Part shown: in pieces, positions 1 through 13,600 of the stretch | Layout of the letters: each line of letters opens with the position of its first letter | Position numbering within the stretch: the stretch's first letter is position 1 | Assembly (NCBI RefSeq): GCF_030463565.1 | Contig: NC_134653.1 | Location: 32,177,150-32,241,149, forward strand | Direction: 5' to 3' | From: Pelecanus crispus | Lineage: Eukaryota; Chordata; Aves; Pelecaniformes; Pelecanidae | DNA: 64,000 bases | Position numbers and translations under genes: made by a program | The notes under the pieces: generated by a model | The model's input: the letters and a program-made list of their open reading frames with translations, nothing else | What the model was told of the DNA's origin: nothing | Database searches by the model: none

Positions 1-3000
1 CTATACTATTGTTAGACTCCTAAGACCATTAAAGGTCTAGGGGCACTGACATTTTACAAGTAGATTCAGCTGCCTTTCACACAGGGGCATTTTTAGCATT
101 ATGAGAGATGCAAGTTCAATTAGAAGCGTTTTAACCAGGAAATCTCCCCGCCTTACAAAATCGGAGCTACAACATTAATCTCAGTAAGCAACTGGGAACT
201 TGACAGCGTGCCTGTTACAATAAGAGTCAGGAAGGGTGAAATGTGTGTAGGAAGGGAGAAGCGCACAGGAAACATGCCATCAAGGACAGTGGTGTCAAGC
301 TCACACAGGGCAGCACGCCAGTCCACGTTTGGTGATGACCCCGGGGGCTGGAGCAGCGCTGGCAGGTTGCTGCCCTTTATGTGCCTGCGCACACCAGACC
401 ACGCCACCGTCACGATTGCTCAAACACCTTCCCGACCTGCTCCGGTGGCTTGCAGCGAGGACCTCCAGCCAGGCCACTCTGCACCGTCAGCCTGTCCAGC
501 TCCCACAAGCGCGGCACAGGCCAAAAATCACAGCTCTGAAGCAAACATGACACAATTACAACTGGGTTTATTGCCAGCGCCTCACGTTATTAATTAGCCT
601 GTTCTGAGCGTCACTGTTTCTTTGCAGTTTGCTCTGGCCAGGTTAATGGCTACTCTCAGGTCGGAGATAAACTCAGTCTGGGCCCATCCTTTATCTATGG
701 ACGCTCTGACAAGTCACAAGCCTCTCTGGCTCCTGCCAAACCTCCATCCCTATGTATGAGCTTCTTCCTAGCCAGATAACGACAGAGCAAGTGCTTCCTG
801 CTTAGCTGTCCCCGTACATGTAGCACTCAACAAAAAACAGGCAGAAATTATGGTGTCTCCTGTAGGGATATAAACAGGATTTTATCATCTCTTCAGTCTG
901 CCGTTGCTGCCTTCCTGTAGGAAGTTTGCACAAATATCAGAGGGGAGGATGCGGACTTCACACGTTAAGCGCCCTTTAATGTCATTGCCATACATTACTC
1001 AGCAAAAGCCTGCCCGTTTCATCCACAGTCCTTTCTCTTATAGCCTACTTTGCCACCCTTTTTTCTCCTCCTATGAATATTCCCAGTTTACCCATATGCT
1101 TGTCCAAAAGGTTTGAGAGCTTCCTGCCTGGGCCAGGTGCAAGAGTGATGGTTACTGCATAGCCAATGCAGCAATGCAAAGCCTGGCTCTTCTAACAGCT
1201 CTGAAAAACACATGCCTATTCAGGTTGTATTGCAGCTCACATAGCAGAAAGCATATTTAGCAAGCCAAACCTGGGATCATTTAAACTTGAGGTCCTCAAA
1301 AGCCTCACAAAAAAAGTACAACTCCACACATTTCAGGATTAGTGGAATCGATCAACCATCTTCTGGGAACCATAACCTAGATTTGGCCATCCGCAATGGC
1401 CTCACCTACTCCATACTCATCCCTGCCACGTAAACTAAAGAAGCTGAATGCAACTCCTGCTCTGGTCCTGTGGTCATCCTAATGAACATACGCTCCTAAT
1501 GGGCTCAGTCCTCCCTTGTCTCTAAGCCAGCAAGTACCTTAAAAGAAAATCTCTCTACCAGGAATTACCTATTTTGGGAATGGGAGAAGAAGGGAAAAAT
1601 AATCTGAAGAAAGCAGATACTGCAGAGAGCACTCTGATTTTGAAAAAAATAACATCTCAGTGCTTGCTTGGTCAGGTGGAGTGTTGGATAATGAAAACAC
1701 AGGAAGGCAGAAGCCAGAGGGATTTTAGGGGTGTATACTGAAGAGAGGCGCTGGATATTGGGTAAAAACACATTGTGTTGCAAGGAAAGCTATTTCCAGC
1801 CCCTTTCCCTATGTTTCCCAAAATTACTTCCTGATGGGATTATTCTCTGCTGCAGATCTGGATGCAGAAAAGCATCTGATGCTGATGAATTTCATGCAGA
1901 TCCGTAGCAGAGCCCTGTGCTCTCACTCAGCCACGAGCCAGCCTGCGCATCGCTCCTGAACTCACTGCTTCTGCCTGTTCCCATGGTAAAACCAACCACA
2001 GCTACCAACGCGAACACAAACTGCAGATATCGCCTGAAACGAGGCATTTTGAATCCCTCTCCCTCCAGCGAATCTCCAGATTCACTGTTGAGCACAGAGG
2101 CAGAGGATGAGATCCAGCATCGCTGGGATAGCTCTGCCAGCCTGTGTTGACAAATTCCTCCCCATCGCTCAGTAAAGCCGTGCCAGCACATCTGGGAGAC
2201 ACACATATCGCCCAGATCCGCGGGGGCAGAGTTATGGTGGTGTTGGCAGACACTTGCTTGTTCATTTCATGCTTTTCAGAGATCAGTCATTGTGTTTGAT
2301 GTTCCAGAAAAGCATAGGATGATGGGACCTTGTGTTGCCCATTTTCTACAACAGAACTTGGCTTGAGAATTAACGCTTCAGTGAGGAACAGAAACTTAAA
2401 ACTGCCCCTGAGTACCTACTGCATCAGGCTGAGACGTTACCATGTTGATTTACACACTCTTCAAATTTGTAAAGTGGACGTTTTTTTCCCCCCGCAACTG
2501 TAGAGCCAAGAACTCAGTTTCTAATGAAAGGTGAGATTCAAAATATGGCATGTTGGCCATGCATACATCAGGTAGGCCACGTTTGGCCCACATAGTTGGC
2601 ACCTCTGATTTAAAGCATACCAGAGAAAATAACCCAAGAAACAGTATGTGTTCCCTATAAATAGCTGCTCTCTAGGTAGTAGTCAGTGTGTGGTTTATGG
2701 ACAAAATCTGTCCAAACTACATCAAAGTGCCTGAATATTCACTGCCTGATTTTGCTGAGTTGTGTGTCTAATTTGGCTAACACCTCCTGTCGCAGACCAC
2801 TGTCCTGTTTTCTTTCATAGCCCTCTGAACTCTATGGTGGCATTTGGACAGACTTTACGTAGAGTTCACTGAAAGATTTTTGCACTGATTTAGTGCCTGG
2901 GCTACTTGAGCCAAGTGAAACAGGAACTATATTCCTAAGGCATGAAAAGGCAGAAAGGAAATTTTCTTATTGAAATATAATTTTTCCACATTACTTAATA

Positions 3001-6000
3001 GTCTAGAAAGTTAATACCTTTCTGGCAGCACTTCCCAGTGGGGGAAAAAAAATATGGTTCCCACTCAGCCAAACAACAACGTAATAATGTTTTAGGTTGC
3101 GTGAAACGTCTTAGAAACTGGCAGGTGTCACAGCCACCTTGCCTTCAGTGAAAAAGGCAATTGAGAGCCCTTATGAGACAAGGGATTTACATCAGTAGGG
3201 GCTACTACACAAAAAACAGGCACATGGCAAGGTCTGAATAGATGGTGAATCATGTGGCCCAAGGGATTTTTCAGGGTGGGGGCGTGTGTGTAAAATACCA
3301 GGCCATGAGGACCAGATGGTGGAGCTCTGCATGTGCAAGAGAAACAGCAAGAAACACTACAGAAATGGATACTGAGAAGCAGCTGAAAGTCAAGGAGACG
3401 GAGCTTTGATTGTGAAAAAAGATTTTTTCCAGGGTTGAGTGAGGGTTGAAAGAGACTTGGGATTGTGAGCAAAACCACAATTGCAAAAAGAAAATTGTAG
3501 AGTTGTTCTGTAAATAAATTGAATTACCTTGAGTATATACCTAGCTTTACCATAGGCTTCTCCTTTTACGCTGATATTGTCACCCATAACTTCTTTGTGT
3601 GTGCAAGGTACAGTTCAGCTCTCCTACATTACAATTTCCTCTTCCCTATCTGCCCTGTCAGTTCACACTAAATTCTGTGGGACAGAGATTGTTCTTCAGT
3701 AAGGGCCTGTGCACATGAGAAACAATTGTTGCCCTCATGTAACATCTGACATTTATCGGAAATTCACTCTACTTACATGGTAAGTCCCATTCTTTAGGGT
3801 CTGTCTTTCCTACTGTAAACTCTTCGGGGCGTTGTCTCTTGCTCTGTACGTACATGCTGTAGTGGGAATTCATCACTGAAAACACAAATAATTAGTATCA
3901 CTGGTGATGCTCAGAAATATTTAAGGCTCTGTCTTGTTATGCACATTCTTAACTAAGTTTATGAATATTTCCTTTGACATAAATGGGGCTACTTGTTCTT
4001 ATTGTTAATTTTATGTTTAAGTCTTTGTCAAGCTGGGCTCTGTATTATCAAGAAGGAAATTCTCAGGTGTATTTCAAAAAGGTAGTTCTAAAGACATTTA
4101 GGAAGAACACGTCCCCATTCTTGTCTAGTGTATATTACCATATAAACTAATATATGAGTATACAGCAGATGGCGTGTGCTGTTAACTCTGCTCTGCAGTT
4201 GTGGCTACAAGGAAGTACCAGTAGTCTGAGACCTTGCTGGTTAGCTAAAATAGTTGTATTTTCCATTAGAAATATTATTGCAAGCCATGCTTATTAGCCT
4301 AAGGGCATGCATTATGATAGAGTTTAAGTGATCGGAAACTTTGACAGTATTCAGAGTTCCTCCAAATGGAAGAACATAGCTAAGCACAGTATTTTGTCAA
4401 ATCTGTTAACATTTTTACTATCTAAAACAGTATTTTTTTGAGCAGAAAAATTTACAATTATGCTTCTTTTCCCCCACTTGACTCTCTGCAGTCATAAAAC
4501 TCATGGGCTTTTAATATTACGAAATCTCAGTTCCCTTGTCTTTTCCAAGCACATCACAAGGGACAGAGAGAGAGAGGCAGCACGAGCACGTTGGTGGCGT
4601 TTCCTTAGGAGGTCAGGCTAAGGATATGCCTTGAGGTTCTTCCACTGTATCAGAAATGTCTAGGAGGTTGCAAGCACTTTTCCCCAGGCTTGGTGTTTTG
4701 AGAAGTGGGACTATCAACTTATTTCACCACTCTGTATTGTAAAAAAGTCATAGCTTCAATATTAAACCTAAGCTGTAAGTCTTTTTTGGGTGTCCTTATA
4801 ACTAACCTGAATTACCCATCAGTACCATCTAAAGTGCTAAAGCATCTTTTAAAAATAGTACACGTCCAGCAGTTTTCCTAGGCAGTGTACTAACCTTTCA
4901 CTCCTTTCTATTATTTTCCTTGGCAATGGTGAAGCGACAAATTGGCAAAAAGATTGGAACACAGATACTTACTACACCCCATTAAAGTCTTGATTTTGGT
5001 ACGCTCACTGTAAATCTCTATATGCATATTGACTCTTGACCTGCAGATGCGTAAGCTTTTGATGAAACGGAACTTGTGCCAAAATCAATATACACGCCAA
5101 AACAGAAGTAGGAGAAGGACACTTGCAATTAATAATGATTAGATTCGAATTTTACTAATAGAGGGTTGAATCTTTGTCCATTTAAACCAGTGGCAGAATT
5201 CCATATTAGATTTTACTTTTTTGGAGTCAGCAAAATATGCTTAGGCCTATTTTGCATAGGACTTTATATGCCTAGAATACTGCATACCCATTAATTAAAA
5301 GTAAGCAACTGAGACACTGAAATGATATATTTCATCAATACGAAGCTGACTCACTACAAATAGAACATCCATTACTTGAAAACAGTCTTTGGAGTGTTTA
5401 CAGTTGATTTTATAATCTATTCATTTTATATTGTTTTGTCCTGAATCTAAAGGTGTACAAATCTAAAAAGTTTCCTTAACTATAAAACTTAAAAGGAGAC
5501 AAAGCTGTGAGAAATATAAAGATTGTTTTGCGAGACTTGCAAAAAAACCAACCAAACAAACAAAACCCAAAAAACCAACCTAACAATGACCAACAAAATA
5601 CTTTTACCCCCAAAAAAACTTTTACGGCAATAACTGACTTGGAAAAAAATGCTGAATTATAGTGCTCAGTTACAGGAAGACACTAAGCCTATCTGCTGAT
5701 CGTATCATACGTAGTGTGACACTGGTTTTGAGCCAGGTCCAAATAAATCATTTCAGGGTAAAACAATTCTTTCCTGGACCATTCATTCCTGTGCGATACT
5801 GGAATGCCCTCAGCCATTACAGTCGACAGGAGCTAATGGCTTTTACTGTGTTCCAGATAAGATATATAAGATTGTAGTTCATAAAGCATATTTTTGACAG
5901 CTTGTGTATTCTACATGCTTGCATCAACTTTTTCCTCAGTAAAATGGTTAGCTTCAAATAGATGTGAATTTGGCTGCTTTTTATTATTATTATTTGAATT

Positions 6001-6700
6001 CTATGACACTTTGTTGCGTATTTATACATCCCTCACTCTCCCTATCGCCAAAATATCCTTGTCTAGCTTCTTGTTTGCCCTCTGCACAAAGCAGGATCTT
6101 CCTTGAAAGAGATGTGGAGTGCAGTCGTGTTTGCATTTGGTCTGGAAGGCCATCTAGTGACACAACCGTGCAGGAGAAAATGCAAAACCCCGAGTTGCGA
6201 TTTTTTTTTTTTTTTTTTTCTTAGTTGAATTAAATGATCTTGCTACACTCAAGCATGCCCATGGGGGTTTGTTGCTATTCCCACAAGTGGTATTTCAAAA
6301 ATTTTAGAGTCAATTTTGATTTCTTAAGAACTGACAGGGTTTATTCGAGATGGAGCGCACTGTTAATCCCTGCTAGGAAAGAAACACGATTTTTTGTGCA
6401 GAATGTTGGTAGATTGGCACCTGAGCAGCTCTGTCACAAACTCAGCATCGCTCCCCTGACCTGTGTATTGGAGCCAAATGTATCTGGCTCTTGTGATCCC
6501 CTGCCTTCCACGGTATAAAACACCACCAGGTAGGTGCCTGGGGGCACCACATCTCTGCAATTAATTTTTATATATATATATTTATATAACATTCCAGTTT
6601 ATTTTCATTGCACCTCACCTTGGATGGCTGGGACTGGGTGAATAAGCAATGAGCAGAGCTGTCGGTTCCTACTTGAGCAATAAATACAGGAGAAAACAAG
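1..6700. other. Intergenic region left of RHOF, no gene recognised
   Basis: I see no exon with a recognisable product on either strand. All open frames are short and show no family motif. The stretch is mostly AT-rich, with a CA/A-rich simple tract near 5540-5600, a T run at 6201-6219 and a short TA tract near 6567-6590. In human, the neighbour on this side of RHOF is SETD1B (with a lncRNA between, from memory). No SETD1B exon is visible here, so that gene, if conserved, begins further left. A non-coding transcript cannot be excluded. Confidence 0.6.
6201..6219. repeat. Poly-T run (T19)
   Basis: This is a 19-base uninterrupted T run about 1.3 kb upstream of the RHOF start codon. No retroposon body is recognisable next to it, so it is best called a homopolymer microsatellite. 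Confidence 0.85.
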
Positions 6701-6973
6701 CAGCAAGGCACCACCACTCCCAGTGCCAGCACCAAGACGCGTTTTTGGGGGTACCTCTGGGGGTCTCTGCTTCCCCGCCGCCGTGGCTGGCGCTGCACCG
6801 GCTGCCCGCTCTCCCCTCGGCCATCAGGGCCGGGATCCGCCGCCGCAGATTGAGGTTGGACTGGAAGCCATCCCCTCGGCCGCTGGTGACTTGGGGTGAA
6901 CCCTCATGGCGCCTGAGGTCCAAAGGGGCTCCCCGGAGCCATAAATGAGGCCTGGGGGTGGGGGACGCTGTGG

Positions 6974-7020
6974 AAGTTATTTGAAAATGCTGGTAGTTTG
7001 TTCGGGTTCGTTGCAGGAAC
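6974..7020 (+). repeat. 47-bp duplicated segment, copy 1 (RHOF promoter side)
   Basis: This segment recurs at 8523-8569 in RHOF intron 2 with 44 of 47 bases identical. Similarity continues about 7 bp further left with two mismatches and stops abruptly on the right. Two of the three differences in the 47 bp are CG here against CA in the other copy, as expected from CpG decay outside the island. Confidence 0.85.
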
Positions 7021-7377
7021 GAGCACCCAAGCGCGGGCAACATGGCGGGGCGATGGGAAGCGCGAAGGGGACGGGGCCCGGGTGGGTGGAGGCCTCGGAG
7101 GCGCTCACCAGGACGGGGGCGCGCAGCCCTTCTGGGTTCTGGGGGGAGAAGGCCTGACGGGGTGCCGAGGGTGCAGCCGAGGCCCCGCGGCTGACCCTGG
7201 GCAGCCGCACGCCCGTGAGGAGCCGACGCCGTGGGCGCCCCACGCCCGCGCCGGGGCTCAGGGCTTCGCGGAGCGGCTCCCCCGCCGCCCCGCGGCTCCC
7301 GCTCGCTGAGGCGGCAGCGGCGGCGCGGCCCCGGGCGGGGCCCTGAGGCACCTGAGGCGCCGGCGGCCGCAGCGCGG

Positions 7378-7382
7378 CCAAT
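7378..7382 (+). promoter_or_regulatory. RHOF: CCAAT box of the RHOF promoter
   Basis: A CCAAT in the context GGCCAATCC lies 107 bp upstream of the RHOF ATG and 37 bp downstream of a GC box. The spacing suits NF-Y and Sp1 binding at a TATA-less CpG promoter. Binding is inferred from the motif only. Confidence 0.5.
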
Positions 7383-7488
7383 CCCCGGCGGGGCCGCCCC
7401 GGGGCGCCCGGAGAGGGCGGCGGCGCTCGGGGGGGAGCCGCGTCCCGGCGGCGCCGCTCGGCTCCTGCGCTCCGCTCCGCTCCGCTCC

Positions 7489-7653
7489 ATGGAGGAGGCG
7501 AACGGGGCCCTGCCCGGGGGCGAGGCGGGGGGCTCCCGCGGCGGCGCGGCCGCCCCGTCGGGCAAGAAGGAGCTGAAGGTGGTGATCGTGGGGGACGGCG
7601 GCTGCGGGAAGACGTCGCTGCTGATGGTGTACGCCAAGGGCGCCTTCCCCGAG
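7489..7653 (+). CDS. RHOF: RHOF coding exon 1 (residues 1-55)
   Basis: The exon opens with [10 protein letters not shown] and ends GAFPE before a gtgagc donor. It carries the P-loop. The ATG at 7489 is the first in this frame after the promoter elements, and it gives an N-terminus about nine residues longer than human. The first intron is only 131 bp and very GC-rich. Confidence 0.95.
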
Positions 7654-10600
7654 GTGAGCGGGCGGTCCGCCGCCGGGCCCGGCCTGGCCGGGGCGCGAAG
7701 GGGCCGGGGCCGGCCCGGCGGAGCGGCCGGGGCCGGCTGCGAGCTGCTTGCCCCTAGCTAGAACCGCTTCCCCTCCCTTTGCAGCAATACGCGCCGTCCG
7801 TCTTCGAGAAATACACCACCAGCGTTACCTTGGGCAAAAAGGAGGTCACCCTCAATTTGTACGACACCGCAGGTAAGGGTGGTTTGGGTTTTTTTTCCAC
7901 ACACGCTTTCTGTTTTCCCGACCCCAGAGCTGCGAGAGGCAGTTTTTGTGCGGCCACCGGGATAGGACTGTGCTGGGGCACCGGCCTGGGACTGAGCCCA
8001 AACCCAGCCCCCAGGTTTTCGTAATTTCAGACAAATAAGCAGAAACTGCTTTTTACCGGTGTAAAATGCCGCTCCTGTGAACCTGCCCGTTCTTCTGTTC
8101 CAGCAGCTTTGGTTGTGTCAGCTTAAACCAGACTGATACTGGAAGGCTGTAAAGCTGGACCTGTTTTCAAATTGCTTTTCTACTAGCATACTTTTAGCAT
8201 AATATCGCAGTTAAGACTGCTAGAGATTAAAGTACAAACAAAACCACCACCATTACCTGTTGCTCGCATAAATGTGTCTTCCAGGAAAAAAAGGGTCACT
8301 TGTCTTACGGCAGTTCTAGCCACGGACTCGTTCATTATCTTAACAACCCAGTTTCTTAATAAAATCGCATCAAATAGCAAACATATCTGAAGGTATTAAA
8401 ACTCAGTTCCCAGATGCAAAGTGCAATACAGTCAACCAGAAAAATATTTTAATCTCCTGCCATGTGTGATCGAATAGTGAAGGAGAAAAAGGCTGGTTTG
8501 TGTTGAAAGGCCATAGCAGTGAAAGTTATTTGAAAATGCTGGTAGTTTGTTCAGGTTCATTTCAGGAACTTGTGAAATGGTTTGTGTTCAACTTCATTCA
8601 AAGTTCCTAGACTCTTGTTACCCAGCTGTGTTCCTAAATGAACCCTAAAATTGACACGTGCTCTGTTTCAGCTCAGCGTAAATTGTGTTTCAGTTCAAGC
8701 CTGTGAAGTTGTTCCAAATTTACACCAAGACTAATAAGAACCAAATTCGGTCTATATTCGGTTTTTGAATAGTAATAAAACACACTTACCTTCTTGCATA
8801 CTGTACATGATATCTGAATAGGTAATTTTAAAGGTTTTTAATCTAAAAGTGAATTTTATTGCTAATCTTTACTGCAGTATAGTAAGATCCTGAGCACCCA
8901 ATTTGCCAATACATCTTCTTGTGTCACTGTTCTCAAGTCGAGTGATTTGGATAACATAGCTTCTACTGAATGGCAAGGCTTTTGTGTTTCAGTCTTGAAG
9001 GAAAAGAGAAGGGCTGAAATCTAGTGTGAGCAAGCAAAGAGAGCTTTCCTTTATGTAGTGTGTTGGCACAAAGAACTTGCCCCAGCGAACTTGTCAAGTT
9101 TTTATATTTGTTTGCTGTCAGTGTGGAATTTTTGCCTGTCACACAGTTCTTGATATTTGGCCGACTCTCATTTAAAATCACCGTGCTGTAGCTTCCAGCA
9201 TTTGCCTTTGGAGTCTCTTCCAGGCTTTAAGGAACATGGGCTGGAACCAGAAATAGTGGTAGGTAGGGCAAGTTCAGTATTGCAGCACTAAACTCTTGCA
9301 AGCCTGACATAAGTGCCCAGCTCCTCGTGTCACGCAGGGGGTTCAGCTCTGTGCAAGACCTACGGCCACCAGCAGCCCAGAGCATGCTCGCTGAACCCGG
9401 CGCTGGTGGCTTGTCTTAACCCCGTTTCCTTGTTCAGGCATGTAACTTTAGCAGAAAGTGTCTACCCTTCCATGTTTATTTCACAGCTATAAATACTGTC
9501 TTGGATCAAAGCATTGCCCCATTGAAGAACAGAGCGGGGTGTATTTTGTGTCTCCTAAGACACTTTGGGAAGTGGAGATGCCATCGTTGCCTAGCTGGCA
9601 GAGCTCTTTGCCATGAAAGAGAATTGCTTTCCATCTCTTATCTGGAAACCTTGAAACTGGACATGTCACACCTCCCAAAACAGTGTCATGGTCACCAGGC
9701 TACCAGTTGCTAGAGGCTGCTGTCTGCTTCCTTCCTGTTAAATTTCTTTTGCTTTGCATGAGACATATCAAGATGATCAGGTGCAAAGAAAGGGAGGACA
9801 TTGCCACCTTGGTTAACACATTTGCTTGGGAGGGGGAAAGACTTGAGTTTTGCTTCTGTTTTAAAGCTGCTCACATAGTTTTGTGTTACAGATCTGTGTC
9901 ATAATCTGTAATTCAAGCAGCTTTTCATCCTCTTTCTGAAGCTGGAAGTTGTGCTAGAGGAAGAACTCACTTGAGCACACATTTTAATCCCATCCTGTTT
10001 TTAATAATACAAAACTGATACTGAGTTCCTTAAGGGTTAGACTACGACCAAGAGTTGTGTCCTGTCCTCTAAGTTCAAGTAGTGCAGTAAGAGAAGAGCA
10101 AGGGGAGTGTCCAGTTCAGGAAACAAGAGAGCTCCTGTCCCTCTGCCATGTGGATGCGGCATGAGAGATGCAGTTTTGGAATCGGTGTTTCACTATGTTG
10201 ACTTGCTTCCATCCTATCATGCAGCAGCAGCTCATTAAATTCCTCTCTCAGCTGGGTGATGATGCTCTGGGGTGGGTGTACAGCAGCAATTGCAGCTTAA
10301 AGAGGAGTCTAAACATACAACTTATTACTGGAAGTACAGCGCAACACATTGCCGTATTTTATGAATCATCTTCTGACTTACTGGACTGCTTGAGTTGTTC
10401 TTGCTCTTCTCTAAAATCCTAAGACAGCTTTACGCTTGTGTTTTGCTTCTCAGTCTGAAAGGTTCCCAAATCATTCAGATTATCATAAAATCATTTAAAT
10501 GGGATCAAAAGGATGTAAAACCATTCTGAGGTGAAGGGCTTCAGCTTAGTGCCATGCAGCAGTGTAGGGGAGGAGAAGGCAAAGCTGTTCTTCTAAAAAG

Positions 10601-13600
10601 TGTCACTGGATCTTCATGATGCACCCAGTGCAGAAAGGACTATTTTTAGGATCTTGCTAAGAGCAACACTAAGTAGAACTGCATGTACTTCAGCATCATG
10701 GGAAGGTAAAGGACAGGTTCAGCTCCGTGGGCTGTTTAAAGTTAAGAAGGATTCTTTGTATTGTCAAGTCCTGTGCAGCTTGAGACTTTGAGCTTGTCCT
10801 CCTTACTGAAGGACACAAAGAAAGTGCCTAAGAATCAAACATTTCAAGCTACAAAAGGTATTTTTTTTCTTGTCAAGAATTTTGGTAACAAATGAAGTTA
10901 ACGAGATAGTCTAAAATACGCTAGAATAACAATTTTTTGTGAGACTTTTGTACTATGCTATCCTGTCTTCCTCATCAGAGGCACCTCTTGCTGTTGCAGG
11001 AAGTTGGTGGTATACATACGCAATGCATAAAGGCTTTGTAATATCACTCATCTCGTTTGCAAACAGGCTTTGCAGCTGCTTATTCAATTAAAAGTTTCCA
11101 TTTCTTGCTGTGCTCGATAGAGGCAAAGGCATTGAGCGGTAAATTAACTCTGTAATTTTTTACATACTAAGGGAGCAGTATTGATGCTTTAGCTGCAGTT
11201 CACACGCAGGGTTCAATTTCTGATGCTGTCCAGTGCAGGACTTTCTCAGACCAAAGAAAAGAGCTCTGCTGGGCTGGGGAAGGCTGGGGAGGAAGTAATG
11301 CCTCATCATTGTGGGTGCGTGCTCTGACTGTCAGGAAGCACACGCAAAGCCTCCAGCGGGGTTTTTCAGGTCTGTAATGACAGATGCACGTCAGTCTGAG
11401 GCCTTAAGAGAAATTTTAAAAGCGGGTATATGCAAGAGTAATTTTTCATAGCTTTGAAGGGGAGGGCGTGCCTGAGGAAGACAAAAAACACCCAACTTTT
11501 TAATTGAAGTGTGCCCCCACCACCCCCCTAAGTAGCCTCTTCTACTGGTTTTATTCTTGCCAAGAATGTCTGTTTCCCAATTTTTTTTTTTTAAACATAG
11601 CTGGCAAGCTAATAACCATGGTATTCCCATGGAGCCTGCAGAATAACAAATCAAAGAGAATTGGGTGCATTTCTGTCTGCGTGTGAGGGCTCGCCATCGC
11701 ACGGTTCTATGTTGATCCTAAACCATGAGTGTGGCGTATTACAGACAGCACGTGGCCATCCGTAGGAAGTGGTCGGCTGGTCTGGACAGGGTGGCAGGAG
11801 ATTACGTTCTTCCTTACCTGCTGGTGGTTGGTGGCGACGGACAGCGCTGCTGTACGTTAGGACAACACGTACTGGTAGATTCCTAGGCTGGCAAGTCTTG
11901 GCTCTATCGTTTACCCTCTCCTGTCAATGGGTGCTGAGCTCCTTTATGGACTGAGCAACGCACAGGCTGGCGCTTCTTAGGTAGTGAAGGGGTGAGAAAG
12001 AGCAGACAGAGGTGAACATGCATGTGCGACCAAGACCTGTGGTTTCACTTCTTCCCCTGTTCACCCTCAACCGTCACCTGAGGTTGCACCCCGCTGTGGG
12101 GCCTGACTGCACTGATGTGGGTTACGCAGCACATCACAGAGGCATGCAGGAGTGTGATCTTTGCAAAGAATTAGCAGATTTTAGGTGAATTCAGATGGAC
12201 GGAGTTTTTTCTTTAAAAAAAAAAACAAACAAAACAAACAGGGTCTCTGATGCTACAATGAATTGAGGAAGGCAGAGGAGAGTCACAGATATGCTCACAC
12301 GTAGGCATATATTTGACTGATTCTTCCACAGCACGCTTTTTGTTAACTGGGGAAAGAAAACAGCTACCTGTGCTTGAGGAAGCACATGCGGGGGGGGGGG
12401 GTTGCATATACATTCAGTTACTTCTTAGGTTCAGCCCTGTTCTTTCATTTTAAAACTCTTCTACTAGAAGACCTCAATCTGTGCCAAATTAGCTCTGACC
12501 ACAGACTGAGCAGCTTTACAGAGAAAAAGTCTCCCAGGCCCTTTCTTGCATTTCAGCAGCAGCACTTAAGGACAGGGGGTGAAAGGGATTGTCTTCAGTG
12601 AGAGGGATGTCGATGTTTAGACACAGCTTGATCTGGGTCCTGTTATATCCTCGGCAACTGAAGAACTGCGTCTGTGCTCTTAAAGAATAGCTTCCTCTCC
12701 TTCCAAGTGAGTGCTGCAATCATCCAACCATAATACAAGTTAAGCAATTACCATCTAACCTTCCCCCTGTGGCCTCTGCGCTATACCTTGTTCTGTGCTC
12801 TGTATTTGAAATTCCAAATATGCACGGAGCCACATTTTATACAGCAGCATTTTCTCATGCATTTATTTTTTCAGTTTGCTTAAAAAAAACCATAACTGCA
12901 CAGCTGGTTTTGAAGATGAAGGCGCAGTTCCCTGGGGCATATCTATAGGTTTTGATTTGCAATACAGCATATTTGTGTCACATCACTGAAGACACCTATT
13001 CTGTTATCTCATCCAGGGGAGTATGGTTTTAGCTGTATGTTCCGATTCCAAGCAAACGAACACATTTCTTGCAAGGGGACAGTCCTGTCTGCCGCACAGA
13101 TTGCCAGCAATAACTTGGAGGGCCTTTTGATTTTACAAGCTACATTGGTAGAAGCTCAGAGGCATTAACCTGAACAGGGAAAATCATACACAGCACATAA
13201 CACTAGAGGAAGTTAAGAGAAAAAAAAAAAGTTTGGCACCGGCTGCATTTAATGCATTTAGAGGCTTATCTCAGCAACAAAATAGTAAATCGGTTGCAAA
13301 CAAGTAGGTGAATTTGGGAGAATAAGAAGGGCTAAGCAGTACAGTCTTTGCTGTGAATGTTTATACAAACATGCAGAATTTTGTCAATTGTCTATTATTT
13401 CTATAGTAAACTTTGAGGGATCGATACTTTGTTGTGCACCTCGCCCATGGAGCATGCTGCTCTTGCAGGAGCTCAAATACAGAGTGGTCTAAACCTAAGA
13501 TTCCCATTTTACAAACATCTCAGGCAAACTGAATAATGGCTTATCCAGCAGGGATTGCCTTGTAATCACATGTATCTCAATCCATCATTTAAATTAAGGA

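Larger units (their letters stand above)
6720..7760. promoter_or_regulatory. RHOF: CpG island, RHOF promoter and first exon
   Basis: The sequence changes abruptly from AT-rich to very GC- and CpG-rich, and the island covers the RHOF start codon at 7489, the short first intron and the start of exon 2. GC boxes (for example GGGCGGGGC at 7333-7341) and a CCAAT box at 7378-7382 lie within 160 bp of the ATG and no TATA box is evident. That is the usual design of a housekeeping-type CpG promoter. The transcription start is inferred to lie roughly between 7400 and 7480. Confidence 0.75.

Noticed and set aside
6669-7637. 322-codon minus-strand open frame over the RHOF promoter
   Set aside because: It is antisense to RHOF exon 1 in a CpG island; low-complexity Pro/Ala/Arg composition and no domain.
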